DNA of 64,000 nucleotides from Pseudeuparius sepicola (Eukaryota; Arthropoda; Insecta; Coleoptera; Anthribidae). Shown here in pieces: positions 47,022 to 59,300 of this stretch. Where the stretch lies: assembly GCA_963920635.1 (NCBI GenBank), contig OY987305.1, positions 1,250,001 through 1,314,000 on the forward strand. The letters run 5' to 3'. The stretch's first letter is position 1, and the number at the start of each line of letters is the position of its first letter. The notes under the pieces are model-generated. The model saw only the letters and a program-made list of their open reading frames with translations, was not told the DNA's origin and did no database searches. The position numbers and the translations under genes are program-made.

Positions 47022-50000
47022 TTAGGATGATGTTGATGGTTCCGGAGATCCGTGTCTCTTCTTCTTCTTCAAGTCGTCCAGGTAGGTCTGCTGCGATTCG
47101 GCAAGTACCTGAGCCATTATCTCCTGATCGTAATCTTCCAAACCGTCTGGAAATCCAAATTTTCACTCAAAAAACTTACACTACAGTAATTCTACCAAAT
47201 ATTCATAGAATATCCGGCCAAATCAAGCAGGTATTCTATGAATATTCACATAAAGAAGTCAATTTGCACAACTCATTAAAATCAGATTCATTCATCTCAA
47301 ACAAAATATAAACTCTGAATTCACCGAATATTCGCCCAAATTAATATTTTCCAAATATGTATTCACATATAATTTGAAAACTAATGCGGCTCATTCAACC
47401 CACAATATTCTCCAAATATTCACCCAAAAGTAATTAGTCACTGATATGGTTCCTAATAGAAGACGGTCCGGCTTGGCTAATCACTTCCACTATAGTAATT
47501 CTATCAAATATACATAGAATATCTGGCCAAATCAAGCAGGTATTCTATGAATATTCACATAAAGAAGTCAATTTGCACAACTCATTAAAATATTCATGCA
47601 ACACATAATATTCTCAAAATATTCACCCAAAATTCACTTGTACTTTGCACTAATAAAACATAATATTCATATGATATTCTTTCACATCAGATCCATTCAT
47701 CCCAAACAAAATATATACTCTGAATATGCATATAAAATTTTGTGATTTGCAAATCCGTACATATTATTCACCGAATATTCGCCCAAATTAATATTTTCCA
47801 AATATGTATTCACGTATAATTTGGAATTTAATGCGGCACATAAAAATTCAACAATATTCTCCAAATATTCACCCAAAAGTAATCACTCACTGATATGGTT
47901 CCTAATAGAAGACGGTCCGGCTTGGCTAATCTCCTCCCCATTAAAGTTAACATCAGATTCGACGATTCTTCTCGGGGAATTATAAACTCTCTTGGCAAAC
48001 GCTTCTTCTTCTTTTGTAGGTATGTACGGAGGCACATTTTCGATACGGCATTCGCTTGGTAGAAAAGTTAAGCTCGAGTTGGTACCAAATGAAGACCTGG
48101 GACTCGCTGGAAGAGTAATAATTTTAAGGAATTACTTTGAGAAAGTGTGAAATTGCGCCTTACCAAGCGGTGTGATGGGATTGTTCTTAGGTGATGTCGA
48201 TGCTTTGGGCGACTGGTTGCCTTTAGGCGATACGGATCCCCTGCGTGATGTTCGAGGGCTGGAAAGCATCGCGGAAGTTATTGTCGAGCTGCTAGCATTT
48301 CCCAACGAGTGACCCTGAGCCTTTAAACGTTTCTCATTGTCGCGGAAGTATTGAATGTACGATTCACGAGCCACCTGCTCTTCGATAGCTTCATTTGTGG
48401 CTTCCCAATCGGTCGCTTTTAGTTTGTCTTCCAACATGGTCTAGAAGAGAGTTTTATAAAGGACAAATAGAATAAAAACGAGTAAGACGAACTTGTTCGA
48501 TGAGCAGCTGCTCGCTCGCGCGCACGGCTTCGTGGATCCTGCGTCTGTCGATGTCGACGGGATGATAATTGGGCAAACCTAACCCGACGCCGACGGAAGG
48601 TTTCGAAGGATTGCTGATGGAGTTGTAGTGGCACATTCTGTGGTACGACAATCTTATCGGCTCGTAGCTGTCGTGAATCAATCGCGAACCATTAAATATG
48701 TTAATCGGCTCTAAAAACGCACAAGAAGTATAAAGAAATCACCAAACTAGAAAGCAGGTACCAGTTTGGTAGCAGTAGACCTCGATCGTTCTGTTATAAA
48801 GCTCGCTCATCGCTTGGATTTCCAAGTGATTACCGTGAACGTGCCACTTGCGCTTACGATCGACATACTTGTCAAAATCCTCGGTGACGTAAGGTTCGAA
48901 GTGGGCGCGATTTTGAACCTGAAAACCTCTCGTATTATATTTACGCACCGAGAACGCGACAATTGCTTACGATATAGTTCAAGCAATCCTGGCGCACTTG
49001 AAAGTGCATTTCTTGATCCCCGTAAACTTGATCGGCGATCGAACGGAACAAGCACGCTCCGTCTTCGTTCATCTGCTTGATTTCGAAGCCCAAGTTCAAC
49101 ATGCACCGAGAGAAATAATCATCTCGCTGGAAAGTAACAAAATAGAGACGTTTTCACGTTTTCCAGATTGGCACAGCTTATTCATTTTATTTGAAAGTAA
49201 GTTAATTAGGTTACTTTTTAATAGAGTTGCCAAATGTCCAGACATTTATTTTCAGAGAAATGTCCAGCCAATGTGCTGAAAACATCACCATCCTATTAGA
49301 TTTAAGTAGAGCTTTAAAAATTAAAAAAAATTGAGGTTAAGTTTCGCTTCTTCTTCTATTTAAAATATTTTGAAATTTATTGGACACATTCGAGCATTTT
49401 TAAATGTGTCATGTCCATAAATGTCCGTGCTCGGACATTTATGTCCGGTCACAAATAAGTGTCCGGCAACACTACTTTTTAAAGTAAGGAATAAAGCGAG
49501 TAACTCAAATTGCTTACTTGTAATAAATAACCTAATTAAAACCGTCAGAAAACCCCAGAATGTACCTTTTGCCACTCCTCCTCGGTAAGAATCCTGTTTT
49601 TAAAGCTGTTATCGTCGTATTCATCCTCGCTATTAAACCCAGTGCAATCTTCTTTGATAACAAGGTTTACCTCGTTATTATTAGCTGGTTCGGTGTTAGG
49701 TTCGACGGGACCTGAATTAGAATTGTTATCGTGCATCGGCTCGGAGCCGATTTCTCGCTTTGTGATCACCATGCGGTCTCGCTTTTGCTCGCGACGAACA
49801 TCTCGGTTTTTCTCGCGCTCTCGTTCTCTGTCGCGAGTTCTGTCCGGTTCCTTGAAGCGTTTACGTAAACGCTCCTTCCTAGTTTCGGTTTTGCTGGAAT
49901 AAATCGGTTAGTTTGTGGAAAACAAGCAAAATTTGGCGAGGGGTAGTAAAAACAATGCGATAATGTAATATCTTATTCCCTATTAATGTGTCTTGACCTT

Positions 50001-51414
50001 CAAATATGGAAAAGAATACATACTCCTTGAAATATTCCTTTAGCACCATTCTTTAAAAAACTATTACTTATCAAGATGTGAACACTCCGGTATATAGAAA
50101 TATTCTCTTAAATTGTGTGAAATAAACACAGAACACTGCGGTACATGAAAATCTAGACTTCAACAAACTCCAGAGCAGTGTGCAAAACTCAGAAATGCTT
50201 GCATGGGCTACATTACAACAGATCATAAATATTCTTCTTCAATCAGCTTCTGACAAGAAATATTTTGCTAAATAATCAAAAATATGATTATGGATATCTT
50301 TTGTTAGCTGTAGATTCAAGCCATATTAACAGGACAGCATAAACATAACGTTGAACAATATTCAAACTAAGTCATCAGGAGATGATTAAGTCCGGGACTT
50401 AATCATCTCCTGATGATGCTAACATGGTTAGAATGTGTGTTGAGTGCAAAAAACAAAGTTTTGGTGTGTGGAGTTAAGCAAAAAAAAATCAAACAAATAA
50501 TTAATTATTATTTAAGATGCTTGAAAGAATGCTCAATTTTATATAAAAATTTGGTGATAGAAAACCGCATAGCATAGGGGATTTATTATTAGTCATAATG
50601 TAGCAATCTATCCAAATTTAAAAAATATAAAATATAGCAATAAAAAACTTTTAAATGAAGCCAAAAATCACACCAAAAACCTTGCTTTCAAAAATAAGAA
50701 TAGCAATTTTGTAAAGGCCAAATGAAAACTAAGAATAATTTCTATAGGTATAGCATTAAGGTGCTTTAGATAACATGACAAATAATTAGATAATACATAA
50801 ATTAATTAATATTAATAGTATATAATACTTTAGTTGTTCTATATTCCTCGAAATAATATTAGCCTTGTAAATGACTTGCGATGCTCAACTGTCTTGTTGA
50901 TGATGTCTCAGATTTTTTTGTTAATTTTTTAAGCCTACTTTGGCAAGTGTAATAAAAGGCAGACTTTTGTAGAAAAACCTTTGTCTTCCTTTTATGACAG
51001 CATTGACCATGATAATTCAATGCCTGGTGCGATAGCGATAAAGCTCACATATTATTTGCGAACGAATAAAAATTTGATTGCCTTAGAAAGACTAAGAGTA
51101 TAATAGGTGCTTTGGTACTTACAATGGGAATGGAGATCGTCTGGCATTGCTGGTATTTTCAGATAGGGAAGATATTTGCATCGGACCGATATCATTACGT
51201 CTATTCGTTCTTTCGGCGTTAGTCTGTAACAAAGTACAACATGCTTTACTTGGACTTCTCTATATCTCACTGTCAAATGCGTTAATCTATAGCTTTGTAC
51301 AATAAAAAGCGAATGAAAGAATCACTTCCTCCCTATACCTACATTCTGGGGATTGCTTTCTTTGTTTTCCTCTGCTGCTGCGTTCGCCTTCCTGATCGTT
51401 GGTAAAATTGTCAT
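47022..51414 (-). CDS. OTUD5: OTUD5 (Duba) ovarian-tumour-domain deubiquitinase, 9 coding exons
   Basis: Minus-strand exons 51414-51343, 51223-51123, 49893-49566, 49126-48971, 48918-48762, 48710-48493, 48440-48164, 48106-47891 and 47146-47022 (stop TAA) join in phase to 549 residues (human 571). It starts MTILP as in human OTUD5. An arginine-rich stretch (59-100) precedes GFNSEDEYD, whose Ser146 aligns with the activating phospho-Ser177 of human. OTU domain: D189 and C192 in [20 protein letters not shown], and catalytic H299 in RMCHYNS. Then come [20 protein letters not shown] and a Ser/Pro-rich linker, and a C-terminal ubiquitin-interacting-like helix ([17 protein letters not shown]). It removes ubiquitin chains in signalling and chromatin control. 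The exon 6 donor GTTCGT is weak. Skipping the last splice would stop two codons later (SE then TGA). Confidence 0.94.
47147..47890. repeat. OTUD5 intron 8: overlapping segmental duplications including an exon fragment
   Basis: Two repeat pairs interlock. Segment A (about 47179-47281) recurs at about 47488-47591 (offset near 310; GGCCAAATCAAGCAGGTATT). Segment B (about 47320-47482) recurs at about 47767-47931 (offset near 448; CACCGAATATTCGCCCAAAT). Segment B includes 41 bp of the end of coding exon 8 (GGTTCCTAATAGAAGACGGT), so a copy of that exon end sits in the intron at 47442-47482. Its donor has changed from GTGAGT to GTGACT and it has no acceptor. AATATTC-type words are frequent throughout. 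Confidence 0.85.
49127..49565. other. OTUD5 intron 3
   Basis: About 440 bp of intron with several repeats of the word TGTCC and GGACA at about 49235-49465 (AATGTCC(A/G), ACATTTATGTCC), giving loose inverted-repeat potential. No exon was recognised. Confidence 0.4.
49894..51122. other. OTUD5 intron 2
   Basis: 1.2 kb AT-rich intron. Apart from the perfect hairpin at 50372-50416, no structure or exon was recognised. Confidence 0.4.
50372..50416. repeat. Perfect 21-bp inverted repeat with 3-nt spacer
   Basis: Arms 50372-50392 and 50396-50416 are exact reverse complements (inner part GAGATGATTAAGTC / GACTTAATCATCTC) around CGG. It lies in OTUD5 intron 2. A perfect 45-nt palindrome in otherwise unremarkable AT-rich intron could form a very stable hairpin or cruciform. 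The loop is too small for a normal miRNA precursor. Confidence 0.8.
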
Positions 51415-52151
51415 CGCGCTCTAGAATGTTTCCCGAACGAAATGGAAACCGAAAATAACAATTTTTCTCGAGGAAAACTCTGAAAATCCACAGAAAACTC
51501 TACGCCACAAGATGTTATGTCAACTGTCCATGTCTGTGAGAGAAACAGCTGGGAAATCAGAGCCGCCAACTTCGGAAAAATAAAGTGACCAGACAAGGTG
51601 GATGCACACAGCCAGAATTCCTGTATTCACTTTAGAATAATTAAAAATTACAATTCTTTAAGTCAATCCAAAATCGAGTTAAAAGACAACAAAATATTCA
51701 ACGGTACAACGAAAAGAACAAAGGAACTCGACAGAAAAACGTATAGAAATTATTTCAGAAGACAAATTTGACAACAATGCTCTCTTTACAAGGGCGTGGG
51801 TAGGTTCAGGAAAAACGGGCAAGCTGCTACTCAAATTCTTCTTGAATAGTAATTATAACAATACTTTTCACCCTCACAATCCTCCAAACTAGGAGCACCC
51901 CAGATTAATATAACATGCTCATGCAAGGGAAGGCCGGGAGGGGTAGCAATTACTATTATTTCAATGCCATTTTGTGGCTAAGACCGACTTGTTCATGATT
52001 CTAGCATAGCATTTCCTGGTAGGTACTCCCAATAGGACCCCCAATAGCACTTTTTACCTCTCCAACCCACATGTCTTAAATTAAATCTAACTACTTATTA
52101 GTATGCTACTAGGTACGTACCTATAATATACTATAATCAACTAGGTACCAA
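51415..52151. other. OTUD5 5' flank
   Basis: Sequence upstream of the OTUD5 start codon, with GC-richer text near 51415-51600 that fits a promoter and 5' UTR. No defined core motif and no further exon were recognised. Confidence 0.35.
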
Positions 52152-52358
52152 CTACAACAGCATTTTACTCACAAAATTGAAAAATTCTAACTCTGCATCC
52201 AAATCGATGTCTTCTGTGAAATCGTAAAAATCTGGATCTCGCATTGATGCAGACAGAGCCGCCTCATAACGAAGTTGCTCTACCCTACAACGACTTGCCA
52301 TGTTTCTAAACCTCGCTATCCGCTTCTCGAAAAAGCTTCGGCAAATCCGTATTTTCAT
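52152..52358 (-). CDS. Unidentified short coding exon candidate
   Basis: A minus-strand open frame of 68 residues has an internal Met20 start giving MASRCRVEQLRYEAALSASM, followed by an acidic stretch (DPDFYDFTEDIDLDAELEFF). Right after ...FFNF the DNA reads GTGAGTAAAA, a strong splice donor, in phase 0. OTUD5 exon 2 is also entered in phase 0, so this could be an alternative first exon of OTUD5 or the first exon of another gene. No family was recognised. The amino-acid composition looks protein-like, but there is no homology evidence. Confidence 0.35.
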   Translation of the reverse strand: MKIRICRSFFEKRIARFRNMASRCRVEQLRYEAALSASMRDPDFYDFTEDIDLDAELEFFNFVSKMLL

Positions 52359-53304
52359 GGTTTATACGGGAATAACTTCACTGCAGCACTAGGCACTAAA
52401 ATACGCTTAAAAGCTAGAAAAGTTTGGGCTCCACGTGCAGAGAGATTTGGGACTGGGAGACGCGAGACGCCCTGACGCCACAGACAAAGGACAGTGTTGC
52501 CAATTACTCAACTGAATATTCCTCTGCAATATTGCCAAAGTTCCTCAATTTTCCTCACAACTTCCTACGTTTAGATACCAAATCTTTGTCCCCGTCTCGT
52601 CCACAAAATAAATGTCTCGTTTGCGATCATTGATATAGGTGGTGCGTTCCATAAAGGCATGGTGCGTCCAAAATTTACATGGTGTTTGGAATTAGCATAA
52701 GAAATATTTTTCTAGCGACAATACGTTCAATATTCCTCAAAATTCCTCACAATTTTCAATTTCTCACAATTTCCTCACGAATGTTAAAATTGCTCACAAA
52801 TTGAAGAATTCCTTACAGAGTGGCAACACTGCAAAGGAAATTCATTTCGCAGTGGGGATATGTCTATGTTGTGCTGAGTTGCCAGATTTACCAAGAATAA
52901 TTAGCTAACTACTAGGCGGTGGTTTCGGATAATTTAAGTCGGTCAGTTGTTAAAATGCGTTTAAGATTTGTTGCGCTGTCCTTGTATTTTTGTTTTGTTC
53001 TAAAATTGGTAGAAATAAATAATAAAAATCGCAATAATCTAGAACCACGACGTCATCACCTGGGATTCTCAATTTTTGCGTTGTGATGTGGGTGTTTGGG
53101 GATATTGGTTATTTCGTTTTGTTATGTTGCCGCACCTGCCGAAATGTCAAATAACTGGGCCTATAAATAAAGTCTAGTTGTCTGATGTCATAATCTATTT
53201 TGTGTATTATTTATTATGTCTTAACAATTTTGGGTTTAATCCTTATTTGGGGCTACATTTGAATTAACGAACAATTCATAATTCATAAATGAAAAACGCG
53301 GAAA
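52359..53304. other. Divergent spacer between the 52.2 kb exon candidate and FRMD5
   Basis: A GC-richer patch (about 52390-52500) adjoins the minus-strand exon candidate. At 52500-52810 many short CCTCA(C/A)AATT-like words recur in an irregular minisatellite-like pattern. The FRMD5 5' UTR and promoter must lie in the right part, but no core motif was identified. Confidence 0.35.
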
Positions 53305-56300
53305 ATGTTAAAATTTGGTTCGAAACATGACAGCCACATTGTTTACAAATGCACCGTTCGTCTGCTCGAGGACACCGAAATATTAGAATGCGAATTCAAG
53401 GTATTTTTATTTTTTTTATTCTGCTTTCGTGGCTGAATAAAATTGATTTATAGCATCACCATAAAGGGAAGTATCTGTTAGAATACGTTTGCCAGCAGTT
53501 AAACCTTATCGAACAAGACTACCTCGGATTGCGATATGTGGATTCGCAAGACCAAAGAGTAATCGTAGAATGTAATTATGTTTGGCGACAGGCTTACTGC
53601 TTTTATTTTTAGCATTGGCTGGATCTGGGGAAATCAATATGCAAACAGGTGAAAGATTTAGATCCCGTGCTTTTTAGTTTCCGGGTCAAATTTTACCCAC
53701 CCGACCCGTTTCGACTGAAAGAGGAAATAACTAGGTATCAGATATTTTTGCAGCTTAAAAGAGACTTGTTACATGGACGGTTATATTGTGGATCTAATGA
53801 GGCTGCTATGCTGGCTGCCTTAATAATTCAAGGTATAAAAATAACGATTTATTTCCGTACTATAGCCTTGATTTTCCAGCTGAGCTAGGCGACTATGATC
53901 CTGAAATCCACGCCGGTAACTATGTTTCCGAACTAAAAATACTTTTAAAACAAACCGAAGTGATAGAAGAGAAGGCTATGGAAATACACCAGAAACAATT
54001 AAAAGGCAAAAGTCAATCCGAAGTTGAAAATATGTTCTTAAAATTAGCTTGTCAGTTAGATACTTATGGTGTCGATCCACACCCTGTCAAGGTAAGACAT
54101 ACATTTTTCTATGCAGTAGCTATTTATACCTCCGACATATACAGGGTGGCCCACCACGAACTGCATCGATCTATATATGGAAAACTAAAAGTAGGAAAAT
54201 TCTGAAAATTTGGCACCTCACCAATGCCGGCGGGCGCTACTCAACTAAAATATTTTGGTGAATCTGGCACTTCCGGTTATACCGGAAGTCGATATCAACT
54301 TTCTTATTTCAAATGGAACACCCTGTATATTATTGCATTTTTGGATTCTAGGCATCATTTTGGAACAAAAACATGCAACATGTCCTATGTCTAAATCTAT
54401 CCGTTTTTGAGATATTTTTTGTATTTTTCCGAAAAAAATTACAGGTGCAGACCTAAAGTCAATTAGCAATTTATACGAGGAAACCCCAAAATTTCAAAAC
54501 GAATTTTTGGCATCGTGTAACAGAAGCCCTGACCTAGTGATCTCTGCTGAGAAATAAATCCGTTCTTATACAGGGTGTTCACAAAATATGAATAAAAATT
54601 ACAATCAAAATGTGCTTAAATCTCGAAATTTTCAAATGGAAACCCCCATTTTTTTTAATGCGATCTTATTCACCCCTAAAAATGATGACAACTTTGTGTA
54701 AGGTTTCCTATACCTAAATGCAGTAATTTTCGATTAATTTACGAAAAACTCACTTTTTGCCCATAAAATGCGGGGTTTGCTTAACGCTTGGAACATCACA
54801 TTAGCCGTGGACGTTGAAAAGACAATCGCGGCTATTGTCAACAATAATGCTTAAATTACACAAACGAAGATTATATATCGCACATTCTTGATATTACCTT
54901 GTATTCTACGTAGATAATAAAACATTTAAATAATTCTTCGTTTGTGTAATTTAAGCGCGCCGGCATTATTGTTGACAATAATAATTTATAAACCAAGTGA
55001 CATTTCCTCAGCCGCGATTGTCTTTTCAACGTCCACGGCTAATATGATTTTCCAAGCTTTAAGCAAAACCCGCATTTTATGGGCGAAAATTGGGTTTTTC
55101 GTAAATTAATCGAAAATTACTGCATTTAGTTATAGGAAACCTTACACAAAGTTGTCATCATTTTTAGTGGTGAATAAAATCGCATTAAAAAAAATGGGGG
55201 TTTCCATTTGAAAATTTCGAGATTTAAGCACATTTTGATTGTAATTTTTATTCATATTTTGTGAACACCCTGTATAAGAACGGATTTATTTCCCAGCAGA
55301 GATCACTAGGTCAGGGCTTCTGTTACACGATGCCAAAAAGTCGTTTTGAAATTTCGAGGTTTCCTTGTATAAATTGCTAATTGACTTTAGGTCTGCACTT
55401 GTAATTTTTTTCGGAAATATGCAAATATCTCAAAAACGGTTAGATTTAGACATAGTACATGTTGCATGTTTTTGTTCCAAAATGATGCCTAGAATCCAAA
55501 AATGCAATAATATACAGGGTGTTCCATTTGAAATAAGAAAGTTGATATCGACTTCCGGTATAACCGGAAGTGCCAGATTCACCAAAATATTTTAGTTGAG
55601 CAGCGCCCGCCGGCATTGGTGAGGTGCCAAATTTTCAGAATTTTCCTACTTTTAGTTTTCCATATATAGATCGATGCAGTTCGTGGTGGGCCAGCCTGTA
55701 TAAAAGTCGGTATATGTCTTGTGCTCTCATTGGCGAGTTGAATCAAGTGACTTCTATGAAAAAAGAATATCGAAATACAGGAATTAATAAATGCACTTTA
55801 GACGTATCGACGTATCTTCAAATAAGTTAATTTCGGAACTTCAGACATGTATGGGGTTAAATGTACGTGCAAAGAAGTCCCGTGACTCAACTCTCCAATG
55901 AGAGCCCAAGACGTATACCGACATCCATATAAGTCAGATGTATAATTAGCCACTTTTGTTTTTTTAACGGTTTCAATATTTATTTGTCGAAATAGGGTCT
56001 GCTGCAGGCCCACAAAGGCACACAACTTTATTTAGGCATAAACTATAGTGGAATATTGACGTTTCAAGGAAGCCGGAAAACCCACCACTTCAGGTGGCCT
56101 GACATCCAAAAAATCAACTACGAAGGGAAAATGTTCATCATACACTTGAACTATAACGATGTAAGAATTTCATGAATCTGCCGCTACGATGTCTCGTAAC
56201 ACTGTGCTTACAACATTTTCTACTTCGCCCCCTTCAAAATGATGTTTGTTTTCAGAAAAAACATACTGTTGGCTTTAAATGTCATACCGGAGCTGCTTGT

Positions 56301-59300
56301 AGACACATATGGCGGTGTGCTATTGAGCAAATGCTATTTTTTACGTAAGTTCGTATCACAGACATCGCTTCTTACTAGTATCCAGCATGTTTGCCACAGT
56401 TCGAGCTTCTTTCATTTGTTTCATTTTTTATTTTCAAAAGTCTCGCCTTTTGTATTTCTTGTAAATACAAAAAAAATACTAATGAATCATTTTTTGTTCA
56501 ATACACACCTGCTTATATGGACAATACTATAAGATGTATTTCAACATGAGGGAAAGGTTTTCAATTTTTCAGCTTTAATTTTTTTTTTGCTTCTGCACTT
56601 TCCACTTTTATTTTAGTCGCTGTTTGAATTGCTACTAAAATTCTTGGGTTTTAATGTGCTTTTTGCAACAATATACGCATCTTGTCATCCCCACACTGTA
56701 CCTACATACGAGCCCTGTCCCAGTGAACTTGGCTCAAACTAATGAAAATTTTTTTCGTTTTAACAGAAAATTTATTAAAATCAACACATTTTTCTAATTA
56801 TACAGGGTGATTCACGTAAGTGATTTACTGGGGGGGAGGAGTGCGAATTTTGATTTGAAATTTTGGTTACGTATATAACAGGTTGTAAACTTTCTTTCTA
56901 AAATATTTTCAACTTTCGATAACTTTTGGTTATACCGGAAGTCGATAGCAACTTTGTTATTTCAAATAGAACACCCTATATATTATTACACCATTTGGTT
57001 CCCCATTAAATTCCAAATCTTTTTTCTCAATATAATGTGTACCCTATTCTTAACCCTTTTCGAGATATTCGCGAATTTTTGATTTTTTTTAATGTTGCAG
57101 CCATCGGCCATGGTGATGATAACTCTGAAATTTATGAATCTGGAAAACTGAAATTTTGGATTGTCATAGGCGAAAGTGAACTTTATTAAATGGTCTGTAT
57201 GCCATTTCAAAATATTGTATAGGGTGTTCGGGAAAAAATTCCCAATATCAACATCGAAAAATTGAAAAATGAAAAGACAGTTCAAAAAGATATAACACAC
57301 TATATGTATAAATGAAGCGGTTGCTTCATTATTACGAAAAATACGTATTTTTGCTGCTTCAGATCAAGAAACAACGGACCTTTTCTAATAGGCGGCCATG
57401 GATTTTTCATTTGTGATTGTCATTTATTGTGTTCCAAACAATAAAATATTAACTATTGACAAGAATGGCTCAAGTTAACTATTCTAACGAAGATATTTTG
57501 AATTGGAGAGTGTAAAAGAATTTAAGAAAGAACAATTAGAGTTTTTAATGGAAGGCATTTACATTTACCACCTTTGACGAAAAGAAAATTCAGAAAGTTC
57601 GAACGAAATTTCATAGTCCGTGGCAAGGTCCAAACAATGAGAAGCAAATAATGTAAATACGTAACAGGTAAATAGCAGAATATGAATAAAGTGTTTTACT
57701 CATATGTAGTTTCTTGTTTTTTCTTCTAGTACCTATTATTATGTAATTGTTAGTATTATTTAATTTTGTATTGTTGCTTCTCAGGGAAAAAATATTATTA
57801 AATAGCCCTTAACCTTATCATATAATTACGTTATTTCATTTTCCATGGCCCCCTATAAAGTGACGCTGCTTGAGAAATGGCATCTTTGTTGATACAGAGC
57901 AGAAAAAATACGTATTTTCCGTAATAACGAAGCAACCGCTTCATTTAGACATATAGTGTGTTATATCTCTTTGAACTGTCTTTTCACAAGCATTTCAATG
58001 GTGCAATAAAAAAATATGGGTTCCATTTGAAAAAAAATAGATTTTTCAATTTTTTCCCGAACACCCTATACAATATTTTGAAATGGCATACAGACCATTT
58101 AATAAAATTGACTTTCGCCTACGACAGTCCAAAATTTCAGTTTTCCAGATTTATAAATTTCAGAGTTATCATCACTAAGGTCGATGGCTGCAACACTCAA
58201 AAAAATCAAAAATTTGCGAATATCTCGAAAAGGGTTAGGAATAGGGTACACATTATATTCAGAAAAAAGATTTGGAATTTAATAGGGAACCAAATGGTGT
58301 AATAATATATAGGGTGTTCTATTTGAAATAACAAAGTTGCTATCGACTTCCGGTATAACCGGAAGTTATCGAAAGTTGAAAATATTTTAGAAAGAAAGTT
58401 TACAACCTGTTATATAAGTAACCAAAATTTCAAATGAAAATTCGCACTCCTTCCCCGTAAACCTCTAATGAACCACTTACGTGAATCACCCTGTATAGGA
58501 AACGTTTATTCACTTTTGGAATATAATTAAACTATATTTTAACTAACAAAGAATTTTTTTAAAAGAAATTCCTAATATTGTTAATAAACAGAAAATCGAC
58601 AAACATTCTCTAAAGAAACAAAAAATAGCACATTTTCAAAAACATCTGCTTCGACATGCTATAAATTCATAAATTTTATAATTTTGAATGGTTGGGCCAA
58701 CTTCACTGAGACAGGGCTCGTACATTAACGTCTTCCATTAATAATGAAGCAGATAGGTATATCTGCATGGTTATTAATGGAACGCCCCGTACAAAAGAAA
58801 TTATTTAGCATTTTTCTTCATTCCCACACCTAATTTTTTGACAACGTACACCGAGAACTCAATGAAAAACACGAATTTCCGCACGTGCGCAGTAGTGGCA
58901 CTCTCATACAAATACTGTCGTAATGTAGTTTGCCAACTAGCTCGGACGCCCCGTCTGTGGTCAGCGGTGGTGGTTTCTTCTCGTGGGGCACCAAATTCAA
59001 GTACACCGGCCGCACCGAACGGGAAATCCTAGAGGGCAGCGGCTCGCCGAGCCGGGAAGAACCCAACATTCAAAGGTCGTCGAGCGGGAGGAGGAAAGCG
59101 TCTAGTGTACCCGCTACGCCTTCCACGCCCCTCCAGCCGCACCTAGGTACTAAATTCATCAGCCGATAACTATTCGTTAACCATTAACTTCCGCATCATC
59201 ACTTTCTCTAGCTTACTACGGAATCGAAAGGCGTTATTTTGTAGGTTATAGTAGTTTGCCGAGATCCAGCCATTCGGACGTCGGCGGCTCCAGGATGGAG

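Noticed and set aside
47871..47891. OTUD5 ending at the in-frame TGA just after exon 8
   Set aside because: A strong GTGAGT donor precedes it and the downstream exon restores the conserved C-terminal ubiquitin-interacting-like helix in phase.
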